The position numbers and the translations under genes were made by a program. Source: Paracoccus haematequi (lineage in GTDB: Bacteria; Pseudomonadota; Alphaproteobacteria; Rhodobacterales; Rhodobacteraceae). From it: 64,000 nt of DNA. Shown piece by piece: positions 50,357 to 58,881 of the stretch. Every line of letters starts with the position of its first letter. Position 1 is the stretch's first letter. The stretch is taken from the NCBI GenBank assembly GCA_945881965.1, contig CAMCVS010000004.1:213264-277263 (forward strand), in the 5' to 3' direction. The notes under the pieces were generated by a model. That model saw only the letters and a program-made list of their open reading frames with translations. It searched no databases and was not told the origin of the DNA.

Positions 50357-52798
50357 ATGGCCGATTTCCCGACAACAGCGCGCGTGGTGATCATCGGTGG
50401 CGGGGCCGTGGGGGTATCGTCGCTCTATCATCTGGCCCGCGCGGGCTGGACCGATTGCGTGCTGTTGGAAAAGAACGAACTGACCGCAGGCAGCACATGG
50501 CACGCCGCAGGCAATTGCCCGACCTTCAGCACGTCATGGTCGGTGATGAACATGCAGCGCTATTCCACCGAGCTTTATCGCACCTTGGGCGCAGAGGTGG
50601 ATTACCCGATGAATTACCATGTCACCGGGTCGATCCGGCTGGCCCATTCCAAGGAACGGATGCAGGAGTTTGCCCGCGCCAAGGGGATGGGCCGCTATCA
50701 GGGTATGGCCCTGGATATCCTTGGCGTGGATGACATCAAATCGCGCTATCCGTTTCTGGAAACCCATGACCTGATGGGCGCGCTCTATGATCCCAACGAC
50801 GGCGACATCGACCCCGCGCAACTGACGCAAGCCTTGGCCAAGGGCGCGCGGCAGATGGGGGCGACCATCCTGCGGTTCTGCCCCGCCACCGGCGTCAGCC
50901 GCGAAGGGGCCGAATGGATCGTCCACACCGCGCAGGGCGATATCCGCTGCGAGATCGTGGTGAACGCGGGCGGCTATTATGCGCAGCGCATCGGCGAATG
51001 GTTCCGCCCCTATGGCGGGCGCACCGTGCCGATGATGGTGATGAGCCACCAGTATCTGCTGTTCGACGAAGTGCCCGAGGTGCGCGACTGGTCAGCCAGC
51101 GTGGGCCACAAGCTGCCGCTGCTGCGCGACGTGGACAGCTCGTATTACCTCCGGCAGGAAAAGAACGGCTTCAACCTTGGCCCCTATGAACGCAACTGCC
51201 GCGCCCATTGGGTGCAGCCCGACGATCCGATGCCCGAAGATTTCAGTTTCCAGCTTTACCCCGACGATCTGGACCGGCTGGAATGGTATATCGAAGACGC
51301 GCTGGCCCGCGTGCCCGTTCTGTCGCAGGCGGGCGTGTCCAAGGTGATCAACGGCCCCATCCCCTATGCGCCCGACGGTCTGCCCCTGATCGGCCCGATG
51401 CCGGGTGTGCCCAATGCCTTCGAGGCTTGCGTGTTCACATTCGGCATCGCGCAGGCGGGCGGCGCGGGCAAAGTTCTGGCGGAATGGGTCACTGAAGGCC
51501 AGACCGAATGGGACATGTGGTCCTGCGACCCGCGCCGCTTCACCGGCTATACCGACCGCGCGTATTGCATCGCGACGGGGTCCGAGGTCTATGGCCACGA
51601 ATACGCCATGCATTTCCCCCGCGCCCGCTGGCCCGCAGGGGCGAACAAACGCCTGTCGGCCCTGCACAGCCGGTTGCAAGCCGAAGGCGCGCAATTCGGC
51701 GCCTATAACGGCTGGGAACGCCCGAATTGGTATGCGGCCCCCGGCGATGACACGTCATGGGACGCGACCCAAACCTGGAACCGCGCCGGGCCTTGGGCCC
51801 CCCGCATCGCCGCCGAATGTGCCGCGATGCGCGATCATTGCGGCATGGTGGCCCTGCCCGGTTTCACCCGGTTGCGCGTCATCGGCCCCGGTGCCCGCGC
51901 CCATGTCGATGCCCTGACCGCCACCCGCCTTCCGAAACCGGGCCGCGTCGGCCTGTGCTATTTCCCGGATAAACGTGGCCGCGTCTTGACCGAGATGACG
52001 GTGATTGTCACAGATGACACCCGCGTTGACCTGATCACCGCCGGTGTCGCGCAATGGCATGACGGCGAGGTGCTGTCGCGTTCTGCGCCCCCCGGCGTCA
52101 CCGTCAGCGACCATTCCGCTGATCTGGAATGCCTGATCCTGTCCGGCCCCCGCGCCCGCGACATCCTTGGCCCGCTGACCGACGCCAACCTGACGAAATC
52201 ATGGCTGTCGGTGCTGCCCGATGTCACCGTTGCAGGCCGCCCCGCCACGCTCTTGCGCGTGTCCTTTGCCGGTGAATTGGGCTGGGAAATCCACATGTCC
52301 CCCACCGACGCCCCCGCGATCTGGGACGCGCTGCGCGCAGCAGGCGTCACGCCCGTGGGCATGTGGGCGCTGAATTCCCTTCGGATCGAAAAATCCTACC
52401 GCGCCTGGAAGGGCGACCTGTCCACCGACTACACCCTGCTGCAATCGGGCCTCGACCGTTTCATCGACTGGACCAAGGATTTCCCCGGCAAATCCGCCTT
52501 GCAGGCCGAACAGGCCACCGGCCCCACGAAACGCTTTGTCACTCTGCGCGTGGACGCGGGCGAGTGTGACGCGCCCTATATGTCAACGCTTTGGCATGAT
52601 GGGCAGATCGTGGGTGAAACCACCTCGGGCGATTGGGGATATCGCGTGAATGCCTCGCTGGCACTCGCCATGCTGCGCAGCGATCTTGCCACACCCGGCA
52701 CCGAAATCGCCGTCGAAATCTACGGCGAACGGGTGCGCGCCACGGTGCTGCCCGATGGCCCGCTGTGGGATCCCACCAACGAAAGGCTGCGCGCATGA
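50357..52798 (+). CDS. FAD-dependent dimethylglycine/sarcosine dehydrogenase-like protein with GcvT (folate) domain, copy 1
   Basis: 813 residues. N-terminal DAO-type FAD domain: VVIIGGGAVGVSSLYHL at about 10-26, and His49 in GSTWHAAGN at the place where dimethylglycine dehydrogenase binds FAD covalently. C-terminal half is a GcvT-like tetrahydrofolate-binding aminomethyl domain (about 450-813; GYRVNASLALAML near the end). Such enzymes remove a methyl group from an N-methyl amino acid and pass it to folate. It shares an operon with a homocysteine methyltransferase-like gene (ATGA overlap at 52795) and a paralogue. The segment after the FAD His (NCPTFSTSWSVMNMQRY) differs from copy 2, suggesting a different substrate. 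Confidence 0.9.
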   Translation: MADFPTTARVVIIGGGAVGVSSLYHLARAGWTDCVLLEKNELTAGSTWHAAGNCPTFSTSWSVMNMQRYSTELYRTLGAEVDYPMNYHVTGSIRLAHSKERMQEFARAKGMGRYQGMALDILGVDDIKSRYPFLETHDLMGALYDPNDGDIDPAQLTQALAKGARQMGATILRFCPATGVSREGAEWIVHTAQGDIRCEIVVNAGGYYAQRIGEWFRPYGGRTVPMMVMSHQYLLFDEVPEVRDWSASVGHKLPLLRDVDSSYYLRQEKNGFNLGPYERNCRAHWVQPDDPMPEDFSFQLYPDDLDRLEWYIEDALARVPVLSQAGVSKVINGPIPYAPDGLPLIGPMPGVPNAFEACVFTFGIAQAGGAGKVLAEWVTEGQTEWDMWSCDPRRFTGYTDRAYCIATGSEVYGHEYAMHFPRARWPAGANKRLSALHSRLQAEGAQFGAYNGWERPNWYAAPGDDTSWDATQTWNRAGPWAPRIAAECAAMRDHCGMVALPGFTRLRVIGPGARAHVDALTATRLPKPGRVGLCYFPDKRGRVLTEMTVIVTDDTRVDLITAGVAQWHDGEVLSRSAPPGVTVSDHSADLECLILSGPRARDILGPLTDANLTKSWLSVLPDVTVAGRPATLLRVSFAGELGWEIHMSPTDAPAIWDALRAAGVTPVGMWALNSLRIEKSYRAWKGDLSTDYTLLQSGLDRFIDWTKDFPGKSALQAEQATGPTKRFVTLRVDAGECDAPYMSTLWHDGQIVGETTSGDWGYRVNASLALAMLRSDLATPGTEIAVEIYGERVRATVLPDGPLWDPTNERLRA

Positions 52799-53688
52799 AC
52801 ATCACCCTCTTGGATGGCTCGGTCGGACAGGAAATCGTCCACCGCCACGGTCAACCGCCGACGCCCTTGTGGTCTACCTCGGTCATGATGGAAGCCCCCG
52901 AAGTTGTCCGCGCCGTGCATCTGGATCATTTCCGCGCCGGGGCCACGATCGCCACGGCGAATACCTACGCCCTGCACCGCGACCGGCTTGACCGCGCGGG
53001 CATCCCTGACCAGTTCGCGCCGCTGATCGACACTGCGCTATCCGAGGCCGCCGCCGCCCGCGCCGCCCACGGCACGGGTCGCATCGCCGGTTCCCTTGGT
53101 CCGCTCGGCGCATCCTACCGCGCCGATCTGGGCGCAGACCCCGCCACCGCCGCGCCGCTGTTCGCCGAGGTCATCGCCCATATGCAGGGCCGGGTGGACC
53201 TGCTTCTGATCGAAACCGTCGCGGGCACCCGGCAGGCCCTAGGCGCGCTGACCGCCGCGCTGGCCTCCGGCATCCCCACATGGCTGTCGCTGACGGTGGA
53301 TGACGACGACGGCACCCGGCTGCGGTCTGGCGAGCCGATGACCGCCATCGCCCCCCTGCTGGCAGACCTGACCCCGCAGGCGATCCTTCTGAACTGCTCG
53401 CGCCCCGAATCCATCGCCGCCGGCCTGCCGATCATCGCCAAGATGGGCCTGCCCTTCGGCGCCTATGCCAATGGCTTCACCCATATCGCCCCCGCCTTCC
53501 TGCAATCCGCCCCCACCGTTGCCGCCCTGACCGCGCGCCGCGACCTTGGCCCCGCAGAATACGCCGATTTCGCCATGGGCTGGGTCGATCACGGTGCCAC
53601 CATCGTGGGCGGCTGCTGCGAAGTCGGCCCCGCCCATATCGCGGAAATCGCCCGCCGCCTGACCGCCGCTGGCCATACCATCACCTGA
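52795..53688 (+). CDS. Homocysteine S-methyltransferase family protein (betaine-homocysteine methyltransferase-like)
   Basis: 297 residues, a single zinc TIM barrel. The N-terminus ITLLDGSVGQEI is the family DGG-type start. Zinc ligands: Cys in LLNCSRPES near residue 200 and the pair in TIVGGCCEVGPAHI near 271. The enzyme transfers a methyl group to homocysteine to give methionine. Between two dimethylglycine/sarcosine dehydrogenase-like genes, glycine betaine is the most natural methyl donor, but S-methylmethionine or dimethylsulfoniopropionate are alternatives. It starts inside the stop codon of the preceding gene. Confidence 0.9.
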   Translation: MNITLLDGSVGQEIVHRHGQPPTPLWSTSVMMEAPEVVRAVHLDHFRAGATIATANTYALHRDRLDRAGIPDQFAPLIDTALSEAAAARAAHGTGRIAGSLGPLGASYRADLGADPATAAPLFAEVIAHMQGRVDLLLIETVAGTRQALGALTAALASGIPTWLSLTVDDDDGTRLRSGEPMTAIAPLLADLTPQAILLNCSRPESIAAGLPIIAKMGLPFGAYANGFTHIAPAFLQSAPTVAALTARRDLGPAEYADFAMGWVDHGATIVGGCCEVGPAHIAEIARRLTAAGHTIT

Positions 53689-53696
53689 TCCTGCAT

Positions 53697-53742
53697 TCAT
53701 CTTGCCCGAAATACCCCGGGGGTCCGGGGGTGGAACCCCCGG
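53697..53742. repeat. GC-rich intergenic hairpin plus conserved tail, copy 2 of 2
   Basis: TCATCTTGCCCGAAATACCCC (53697-53717) is the reverse complement, with few differences, of the tail at 25769-25793, followed by the hairpin CCGGGGG (53724-53730) with CCCCCGG (53736-53742), loop TGGAA. Orientation is opposite to copy 1. It lies inside an operon-like gene series, between the methyltransferase and the second dehydrogenase, so it may attenuate transcription there. Confidence 0.75.
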
Positions 53743-53767
53743 CCTCGCTTCATACAGGACACCTGCC

Positions 53768-56215
53768 ATGACCCTGATCCCCTCCCACGCCCGCGCCGTC
53801 ATCATCGGCGGCGGCGTTGTCGGCTGTTCCGTTGCCTATCACCTGACCAAACTCGGCTGGACCGATGTGGTGCTGCTGGAGCGTAAACAACTCACCTCGG
53901 GCACCACATGGCATGCGGCGGGGCTGATCGGGCAACTCCGCGCCTCGGCCAATATGACGCGGCTGGCCCGCTATTCCGCCGAGCTTTACACCGGGCTGGA
54001 GGCGGAAACCAGCGTCGCCACGGGGTTCCGCAAGGTGGGCTCGATCTCTGCCGCGCTGACGCCTGAGCGGCTAGAGGAATTGCACCGCAACGCCGCCATG
54101 GCGCGGGCCTTTGGCGTGCCGGTCGAGGAGCTGTCGCCGTCCGACATCAAATCCCGTTACCCGCATCTGAACATCGACGGCGTGACGGGGGGCGTCTGGC
54201 TGCCCACTGACGGGCAGGGCGACCCCGGCAACATCGCCCGCGCGATGGCCAAGGGTGCCCAGATGCGCGGCGCGGTGATCGCGGAACGGCACAAGGTGAC
54301 GGGCGTCACCCGCGCGGGCGACCGCATCACCCATGTCGCATGGGTTGCCGAGGATGGCACATCGGGCGACATCGCCTGCGACACCGTCGTGAATTGCGCG
54401 GGCATGTGGGCGCGCGATCTGGGGGCGATGATGGGCACCACCGTGCCGCTGCAGGCCTGCGAACATTTCTATATCGTGTCCGAACCGATCCCCGGCCTGA
54501 CTCAACTGCCGGTCCTGAGGGTGCCGGATGAATGCGCCTATTACAAGGAAGACGCAGGGAAAATGATGCTGGGCGCGTTTGAGCCGAAATCGAAACCCTG
54601 GGGCCTGACCGGCATCCCCGACACGTTCGAATTCGATCAACTGCCCGATGATTTCGACCATTTTGAACCCGTGCTGGAACAGGCGATAAACCGGATGCCA
54701 ATGCTGGGCACCGCGGGCATCCACACCTTCTTCAACGGCCCGGAGAGTTTCACGCCGGATAACGCCTATCTGCTGGGACAGGCCCCCGGTGCCGCAAATG
54801 TCTGGGTGGCGGCCGGGTTCAACTCCATCGGTATCCAGTCGGCGGGCGGCGCGGGTATGGCGCTGGCGCAATGGATGACGGATGGCGAAAAGCCGTTCGA
54901 CCTTGGCGATGTCGATATCGCCCGCGCGCAACCGTTCCAGAAAAACCGCCGCTATCTGGCCGACCGGGTCAGCGAAACGCTGGGGCTTTTGTATGCCGAC
55001 CATTTCCCCTACCGGCAAAAGGCCACATCGCGCGGGGTGCGCCGCACGCCGTTCCATGACCGGCTGGCGGCCCAAGGCGCGGTGTTCGGGGAATTGTCGG
55101 GCTGGGAACGCGCCAACTGGTATGCCATGCCGGGACAGGATACCTCGTATCAATCCAGTTGGTTCCGCCAGTCATGGTTCGACAACGTCCGGGCCGAGGT
55201 CCACGCCCTGCGCACCGGCGTCGTGATGTATGACATGTCGTCCTTCGGCAAGCTGCGCGTCGAAGGGCGCGATGCGTGCGCCTTCCTGAACCATGTCTGC
55301 GGCGCAGAGATGGACGTGGCACCGGGCCGCATCGTCTATACCCAATTCCTGAACGCGCGCGGCGGCATCGAGGCCGATGTGACCGTCACCCGCCTGTCGG
55401 AGACCGCCTATCTGGTGGTCACGCCCGCCGCGACCCGGCTGGCCGATCAGACCTATTTGCAACGCCGCATCGGCGACCGGCATGTCGTCGTCACCGATGT
55501 GACCGCCGCCGAAGGCACGCTGGCCGTCATGGGTCCGCGCGCGCGTGACCTGATGGCGCAGGTCAGCCCGGATGATTTCACAACGGCAGCACATCCCTTC
55601 GGCATGGCGCGCGAGGTGGAACTGGGCATGGGTCTGGCCCGTGCGCACCGGGTGTCCTACGTCGGCGAATTGGGCTGGGAATTGTATGTCGGCTCTGACA
55701 TGGCCAGCCATGCCTTTGACACGCTGTGGCAGGCGGGGCAGGGCGTGGGTCTGAAACTGGGCGGGATGCACATGATGGACAGCGCGCGGATCGAAAAGGC
55801 CTATCGCCATTTCGGCCATGACATCACCTGCGAGGATCATGTGCTGGAAGCGGGGCTGGGTTTCGCCGTATCGCTGAAGAAACCCGATTTCATTGGCCGC
55901 GACGCCGTGCTGCGCAAGCGCGATGCCGGGCTGGACAAGCGGCTGCTGCAATTCCTCGCCCGCGATACGGCGGCGATGTTCTATCATAATGAACCCATCC
56001 TGCGCGATGGGCGGATCGTGGGGCATCTGTCGTCAGGGGCTTACGGCCATTGGCTGGGCGGTGCGGTGGGGATGGGCTATGTGCCCTGCACGGGCGAAAG
56101 CGTGGACGCGTTGCTGGCGTCCGATTGGAGCGTGGATGTGGCGGGGCGGCGCGTGGCTGTGACGGCTTCTGCCCGCCCGATGTATGACCCCGATAGCGCC
56201 CGCATCAGGGCGTAA
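53768..56215 (+). CDS. FAD-dependent dimethylglycine/sarcosine dehydrogenase-like protein with GcvT (folate) domain, copy 2
   Basis: 815 residues, same architecture as the gene at 50357: FAD motif AVIIGGGVVGCSVAYHL at about 10-26, His49 in GTTWHAAGL, and a C-terminal GcvT-like domain with the GELGWELYVGSD segment near residue 640. The motif after the FAD His (IGQLRASANMTRLARYS) is the common dimethylglycine/sarcosine dehydrogenase form. Start at ATG 53768; the frame open to 53702 runs through the intergenic repeat. The two paralogues could take dimethylglycine to sarcosine and sarcosine to glycine. The last 11 bases overlap the convergent rsmD. Confidence 0.92.
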   Translation: MTLIPSHARAVIIGGGVVGCSVAYHLTKLGWTDVVLLERKQLTSGTTWHAAGLIGQLRASANMTRLARYSAELYTGLEAETSVATGFRKVGSISAALTPERLEELHRNAAMARAFGVPVEELSPSDIKSRYPHLNIDGVTGGVWLPTDGQGDPGNIARAMAKGAQMRGAVIAERHKVTGVTRAGDRITHVAWVAEDGTSGDIACDTVVNCAGMWARDLGAMMGTTVPLQACEHFYIVSEPIPGLTQLPVLRVPDECAYYKEDAGKMMLGAFEPKSKPWGLTGIPDTFEFDQLPDDFDHFEPVLEQAINRMPMLGTAGIHTFFNGPESFTPDNAYLLGQAPGAANVWVAAGFNSIGIQSAGGAGMALAQWMTDGEKPFDLGDVDIARAQPFQKNRRYLADRVSETLGLLYADHFPYRQKATSRGVRRTPFHDRLAAQGAVFGELSGWERANWYAMPGQDTSYQSSWFRQSWFDNVRAEVHALRTGVVMYDMSSFGKLRVEGRDACAFLNHVCGAEMDVAPGRIVYTQFLNARGGIEADVTVTRLSETAYLVVTPAATRLADQTYLQRRIGDRHVVVTDVTAAEGTLAVMGPRARDLMAQVSPDDFTTAAHPFGMAREVELGMGLARAHRVSYVGELGWELYVGSDMASHAFDTLWQAGQGVGLKLGGMHMMDSARIEKAYRHFGHDITCEDHVLEAGLGFAVSLKKPDFIGRDAVLRKRDAGLDKRLLQFLARDTAAMFYHNEPILRDGRIVGHLSSGAYGHWLGGAVGMGYVPCTGESVDALLASDWSVDVAGRRVAVTASARPMYDPDSARIRA

Positions 56216-56768
56216 CGTCCAGAAACGTCAGCACGGTATCGCCAAAGCGTCGGGCATCCCGCCGGGCAAAGCCCGGCGGCGAAGGCTGCTCTGCAGCCTC
56301 TTCCCAGACCACCAGCGCGCCGGGGGCAAGCCAGGCCGCGCTCTGCGCGGCCTGCAAAGCTGGCAGGCCAAGGGCCTGCTCATAGGGCGGGTCAAGGAAC
56401 ACCAGCGAAGCTGGCGTTCCCGTGCAGGGTGGCAGGCGGCGGGCGTCGCAGGCGAGGCAGTCTGCCTCGCCTTCCACCCCCAGAGCCGCGATGTTCTGGC
56501 GCAAAAGCGCCAGCGCCTTGCGCCCGTTTTCCACGAAGGTGACGTGATCTGCGCCGCGCGACAGCGCCTCCAGCCCCAAGGCCCCGGTGCCTGCGAACAG
56601 GTCCAGCACCCGCGCCCCGGTCAGCGGATCGCCAAACCGGCCCCCCGCCAGCATGGAAAACAGCGATTCCCGCGTGCGGTCGGTGGTCGGGCGCAGATGC
56701 GCGCCGGGGTCGCCCTTGCCCACCGGCGTCAGGGCGCGGCCCCGAAAACGGCCGGCGATGATCCTCAC
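56205..56768 (-). CDS. rsmD: 16S rRNA (guanine(966)-N2)-methyltransferase
   Basis: 187 residues. SAM-dependent N2-methylation of G966 in 16S rRNA during 30S assembly. N-terminus MRIIAGRFRGRALTPVG, the RPTTDRTRESLFSML segment, motif I VLDLFAGTGALGLEA near residue 58 and the catalytic VFLDPPYEQAL near 124. The start overlaps the stop of the flavoprotein gene upstream (four bases) and the C-terminal end overlaps copy 2 of the dehydrogenase. Most of its 3' half consists of perfect inverted repeats at the DNA level (see the repeat entry at 56259). Confidence 0.95.
   Translation of the reverse strand: MRIIAGRFRGRALTPVGKGDPGAHLRPTTDRTRESLFSMLAGGRFGDPLTGARVLDLFAGTGALGLEALSRGADHVTFVENGRKALALLRQNIAALGVEGEADCLACDARRLPPCTGTPASLVFLDPPYEQALGLPALQAAQSAAWLAPGALVVWEEAAEQPSPPGFARRDARRFGDTVLTFLDVTP
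56259..56513. repeat. Cluster of perfect inverted repeats inside rsmD
   Basis: 56259-56267 with 56271-56279 (9 bp, loop AAA); 56283-56289 with 56293-56299 (7 bp, loop TCT); 56332-56341 with 56345-56354 (10 bp, loop TCT); 56363-56369 with 56373-56379 (7 bp, loop AAG); 56397-56406 with 56410-56419 (10 bp, one mismatch); 56450-56459 with 56463-56472 (10 bp); 56496-56502 with 56507-56513 (7 bp, loop AAAA). All but one pair perfectly. Confidence 0.85.
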
Positions 56769-57973
56769 GCGGAAAGCGCTTTCAGATCGCTGACCGGATC
56801 GGCGACCGCGTCCGGCGCGATGCTGCGGCCTGCGTCGATCAGCCGTTTCGCTACCATATAGGCGCGCGGATCGTTCATCGCATCGACGGCCAGCAGCCGC
56901 TCGCCTGCGAAATACCAGACCGACTGGCTGCCGGGTTTGTCGGTGGGGCGGACCACGATGCGGTCATAGCCCGTGTTCAACCCGGTGATCTGCAATTTCA
57001 CGTCATACTGATCCGACCAGAACCACGGTTTCGGCACGTAAGTTTGCCCCGCGCCCAGCATGTTGTCGGCGACGCATTCGGCCATGTCGATGGCATTGGG
57101 CACCGATTCCAGCCGGACCCGGCCCGTGCCCAGCGGGAACGACGCGCAATCGCCCGCCGTCCAGATCGCCGGATCGGACGTGCGCCCCTGCGCATCCGCC
57201 GCGATGCCATTGTCCACCGCCAGCCCCGCCTGTTCCGCCAGCGCCACATTGGGCGTCACGCCGATGCCCACCAGCACCAGATCGGCGGGCAATTCGCGCC
57301 CGTCGGCCAGCCGCACTCCCGTCACATGCCCCCTCCCCAGCAAGCGGTCCAGCCCAACACCTTCCAGCACCGTGACCCCATGCCCGACATGCAGCGCGCG
57401 GAAATAATCCGCGGTTTCAGGCGCGGCCACGCGGCCCAGGATGCGCAGCGCGGCCTCGATCAGCGTCACGTCCAGCCCGCGTTTGGCGGCCACCGCCGCC
57501 GCCTCCAGCCCGATATAGCCGCCGCCGACAATCACCATCCGCGCGCGCGCCACCATCGCAGGCGCCAGCGCATCGGCATCGGCCAGATCGCGCATCACAT
57601 GCACGCCCGCCAGATCGCCGCCAATCGCGGCCGGCAACCGGCGCGGCGTAGCGCCCGTGGTCAACACCAACTGGTCATAGGGCAGGGCTGTATCGCCCAG
57701 CAGCACGTGCCGCGCCGCGCGGTCGATCCCCGTCACCCGCACCCCCACGCGCAGGTCAATCGCCTGATCGGCATAGAAACTGGCGGGGCGCAGATACAGA
57801 CGCTCCAACGCCATCTCGCCCAGCAGGTATTTCTTGGACAGAGGCGGGCGTTGATAGGGCGGGGCAGCTTCCGCGCCCAGCATGGTCACCGCGCCCGCGA
57901 ACCCCTGCGCCCGCAGTCGCGCCGCCACCGCCACCCCGGCCTGTCCGGCCCCCACGATCACGATATGGGTCAT
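56765..57973 (-). CDS. NAD(P)H-dependent ferredoxin reductase-type flavoprotein
   Basis: 402 residues of the pyridine nucleotide-disulfide family without redox Cys, like putidaredoxin/rhodocoxin reductases. FAD motif IVIVGAGQAGVAVAARL at about 4-20, YQRPPLSKKYL near 41 (specific for this group), NAD motif RMVIVGGGYIGLEAAAVA near 147, and TAGDCASF near 275 for the second FAD contact. It passes electrons from NAD(P)H to a ferredoxin, for an oxygenase or cytochrome P450 not encoded nearby. Coupled to rsmD by a four-base overlap; divergent from the peroxiredoxin gene. Confidence 0.9.
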   Translation of the reverse strand: MTHIVIVGAGQAGVAVAARLRAQGFAGAVTMLGAEAAPPYQRPPLSKKYLLGEMALERLYLRPASFYADQAIDLRVGVRVTGIDRAARHVLLGDTALPYDQLVLTTGATPRRLPAAIGGDLAGVHVMRDLADADALAPAMVARARMVIVGGGYIGLEAAAVAAKRGLDVTLIEAALRILGRVAAPETADYFRALHVGHGVTVLEGVGLDRLLGRGHVTGVRLADGRELPADLVLVGIGVTPNVALAEQAGLAVDNGIAADAQGRTSDPAIWTAGDCASFPLGTGRVRLESVPNAIDMAECVADNMLGAGQTYVPKPWFWSDQYDVKLQITGLNTGYDRIVVRPTDKPGSQSVWYFAGERLLAVDAMNDPRAYMVAKRLIDAGRSIAPDAVADPVSDLKALSA

Positions 57974-58064
57974 GCGCGTATCCTCAAATCCTGTGGTCTT
58001 GGCTTGGCCGTCAGCCTATATCGCTGCTTACAGGAAACACAAACCCGCGCGAGGGAGACAGCAC

Positions 58065-58553
58065 ATGACGATTGCCGTTGGAGATCACCTGCCCGAGGTC
58101 ACGCTGACCCGTTTCGGCGACAAGGGCCCCGAGCCGGTCGCCCTGGCCGACAAGCTGAAGGGCCGCAAGGTCGCGATTTTCGCGGTGCCGGGCGCGTTCA
58201 CCCCCACCTGCCATTCGGCGCATGTGCCCAGCTTTATCCGCACCAAGGATCAGTTCATGGCCAAGGGCGTGGACGAGATCATCTGCATCTCGGTCAACGA
58301 CCCCTTCGTGATGAAGGCCTGGGGTGAGGCGACGGGTGCGACCGCCGCCGGTCTGACCATGCTGGCCGATGCCGAATCGGCGTTCACCACTGCGATCGGC
58401 ATGGCGTTCACCGCGCCGCCCGTCGGTCTGATCGCGCGGTCGCGCCGCTATGCGCTGTTGGCCGAGGATGGTGTGGTCAAGGTGTTGCAGATCGAGGAAA
58501 GCCCCGGCACTTGCGAAATCTCGGGCGGTGAGGCGCTGTTGGCGTCCATTTGA
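58065..58553 (+). CDS. Peroxiredoxin, Prx5/type II
   Basis: 162 residues. Reduces peroxides with the peroxidatic Cys in VPGAFTPTCHSAHVP near residue 49 and has a second Cys in ESPGTCEISGG near 152, at the resolving position typical of Prx5. It probably uses glutaredoxin or thioredoxin as donor. The ATG at 58065 follows GAGGGAGAC. Followed by a terminator hairpin; monocistronic. Confidence 0.95.
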   Translation: MTIAVGDHLPEVTLTRFGDKGPEPVALADKLKGRKVAIFAVPGAFTPTCHSAHVPSFIRTKDQFMAKGVDEIICISVNDPFVMKAWGEATGATAAGLTMLADAESAFTTAIGMAFTAPPVGLIARSRRYALLAEDGVVKVLQIEESPGTCEISGGEALLASI

Positions 58554-58560
58554 ATTGATA

Positions 58561-58587
58561 CGGCCCGTCCCGGTGGGGCGGGCCGTT
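58561..58587. terminator. Hairpin terminator between the Prx5 and phhB genes
   Basis: CGGCCCG at 58561-58567 pairs with CGGGCCG at 58579-58585; the inner TCCC/GGGG extends the stem. Followed by TT on the plus strand. It lies seven bases after the peroxiredoxin stop and abuts the convergent phhB stop. Confidence 0.65.
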
Positions 58588-58876
58588 ACAGGCTGTCGAG
58601 TTTCCGCGCCAGTTTCACGTCCAGCGTGGACAAACCGTCCACGTCATGCGTTGTCAGCGTCACGGTCACAGTCTTGTAAACATTGGACCATTCCGGATGG
58701 TGGTTCCATTTTTCCGCCCACAACGCCGCGCGGGTCATCCAGCCGAAGGCGGCGGTGAAATCTTCGAACTGATAGACCTTGGTGATGGCGTCGCGCGTCG
58801 CATCATGGGTCCATCCCGCTTCTAGCAACGGGTCCAGCAGGGTCTTGCGGCCGGTGTCGGACAGTTTTTCGGTCAT
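58586..58876 (-). CDS. phhB: 4a-hydroxytetrahydrobiopterin dehydratase (pterin-4a-carbinolamine dehydratase)
   Basis: 96 residues. Dehydrates 4a-hydroxytetrahydropterin formed by aromatic amino acid hydroxylases. The conserved [24 protein letters not shown], with the catalytic His pair, is at about residues 56-79. A phenylalanine hydroxylase gene is not adjacent. Start at ATG 58876 ([13 protein letters not shown]); an in-frame TTG at 58885 overlaps the end of the acyltransferase gene and is less likely. Confidence 0.94.
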   Translation of the reverse strand: MTEKLSDTGRKTLLDPLLEAGWTHDATRDAITKVYQFEDFTAAFGWMTRAALWAEKWNHHPEWSNVYKTVTVTLTTHDVDGLSTLDVKLARKLDSL

Positions 58877-58881
58877 CGCGC

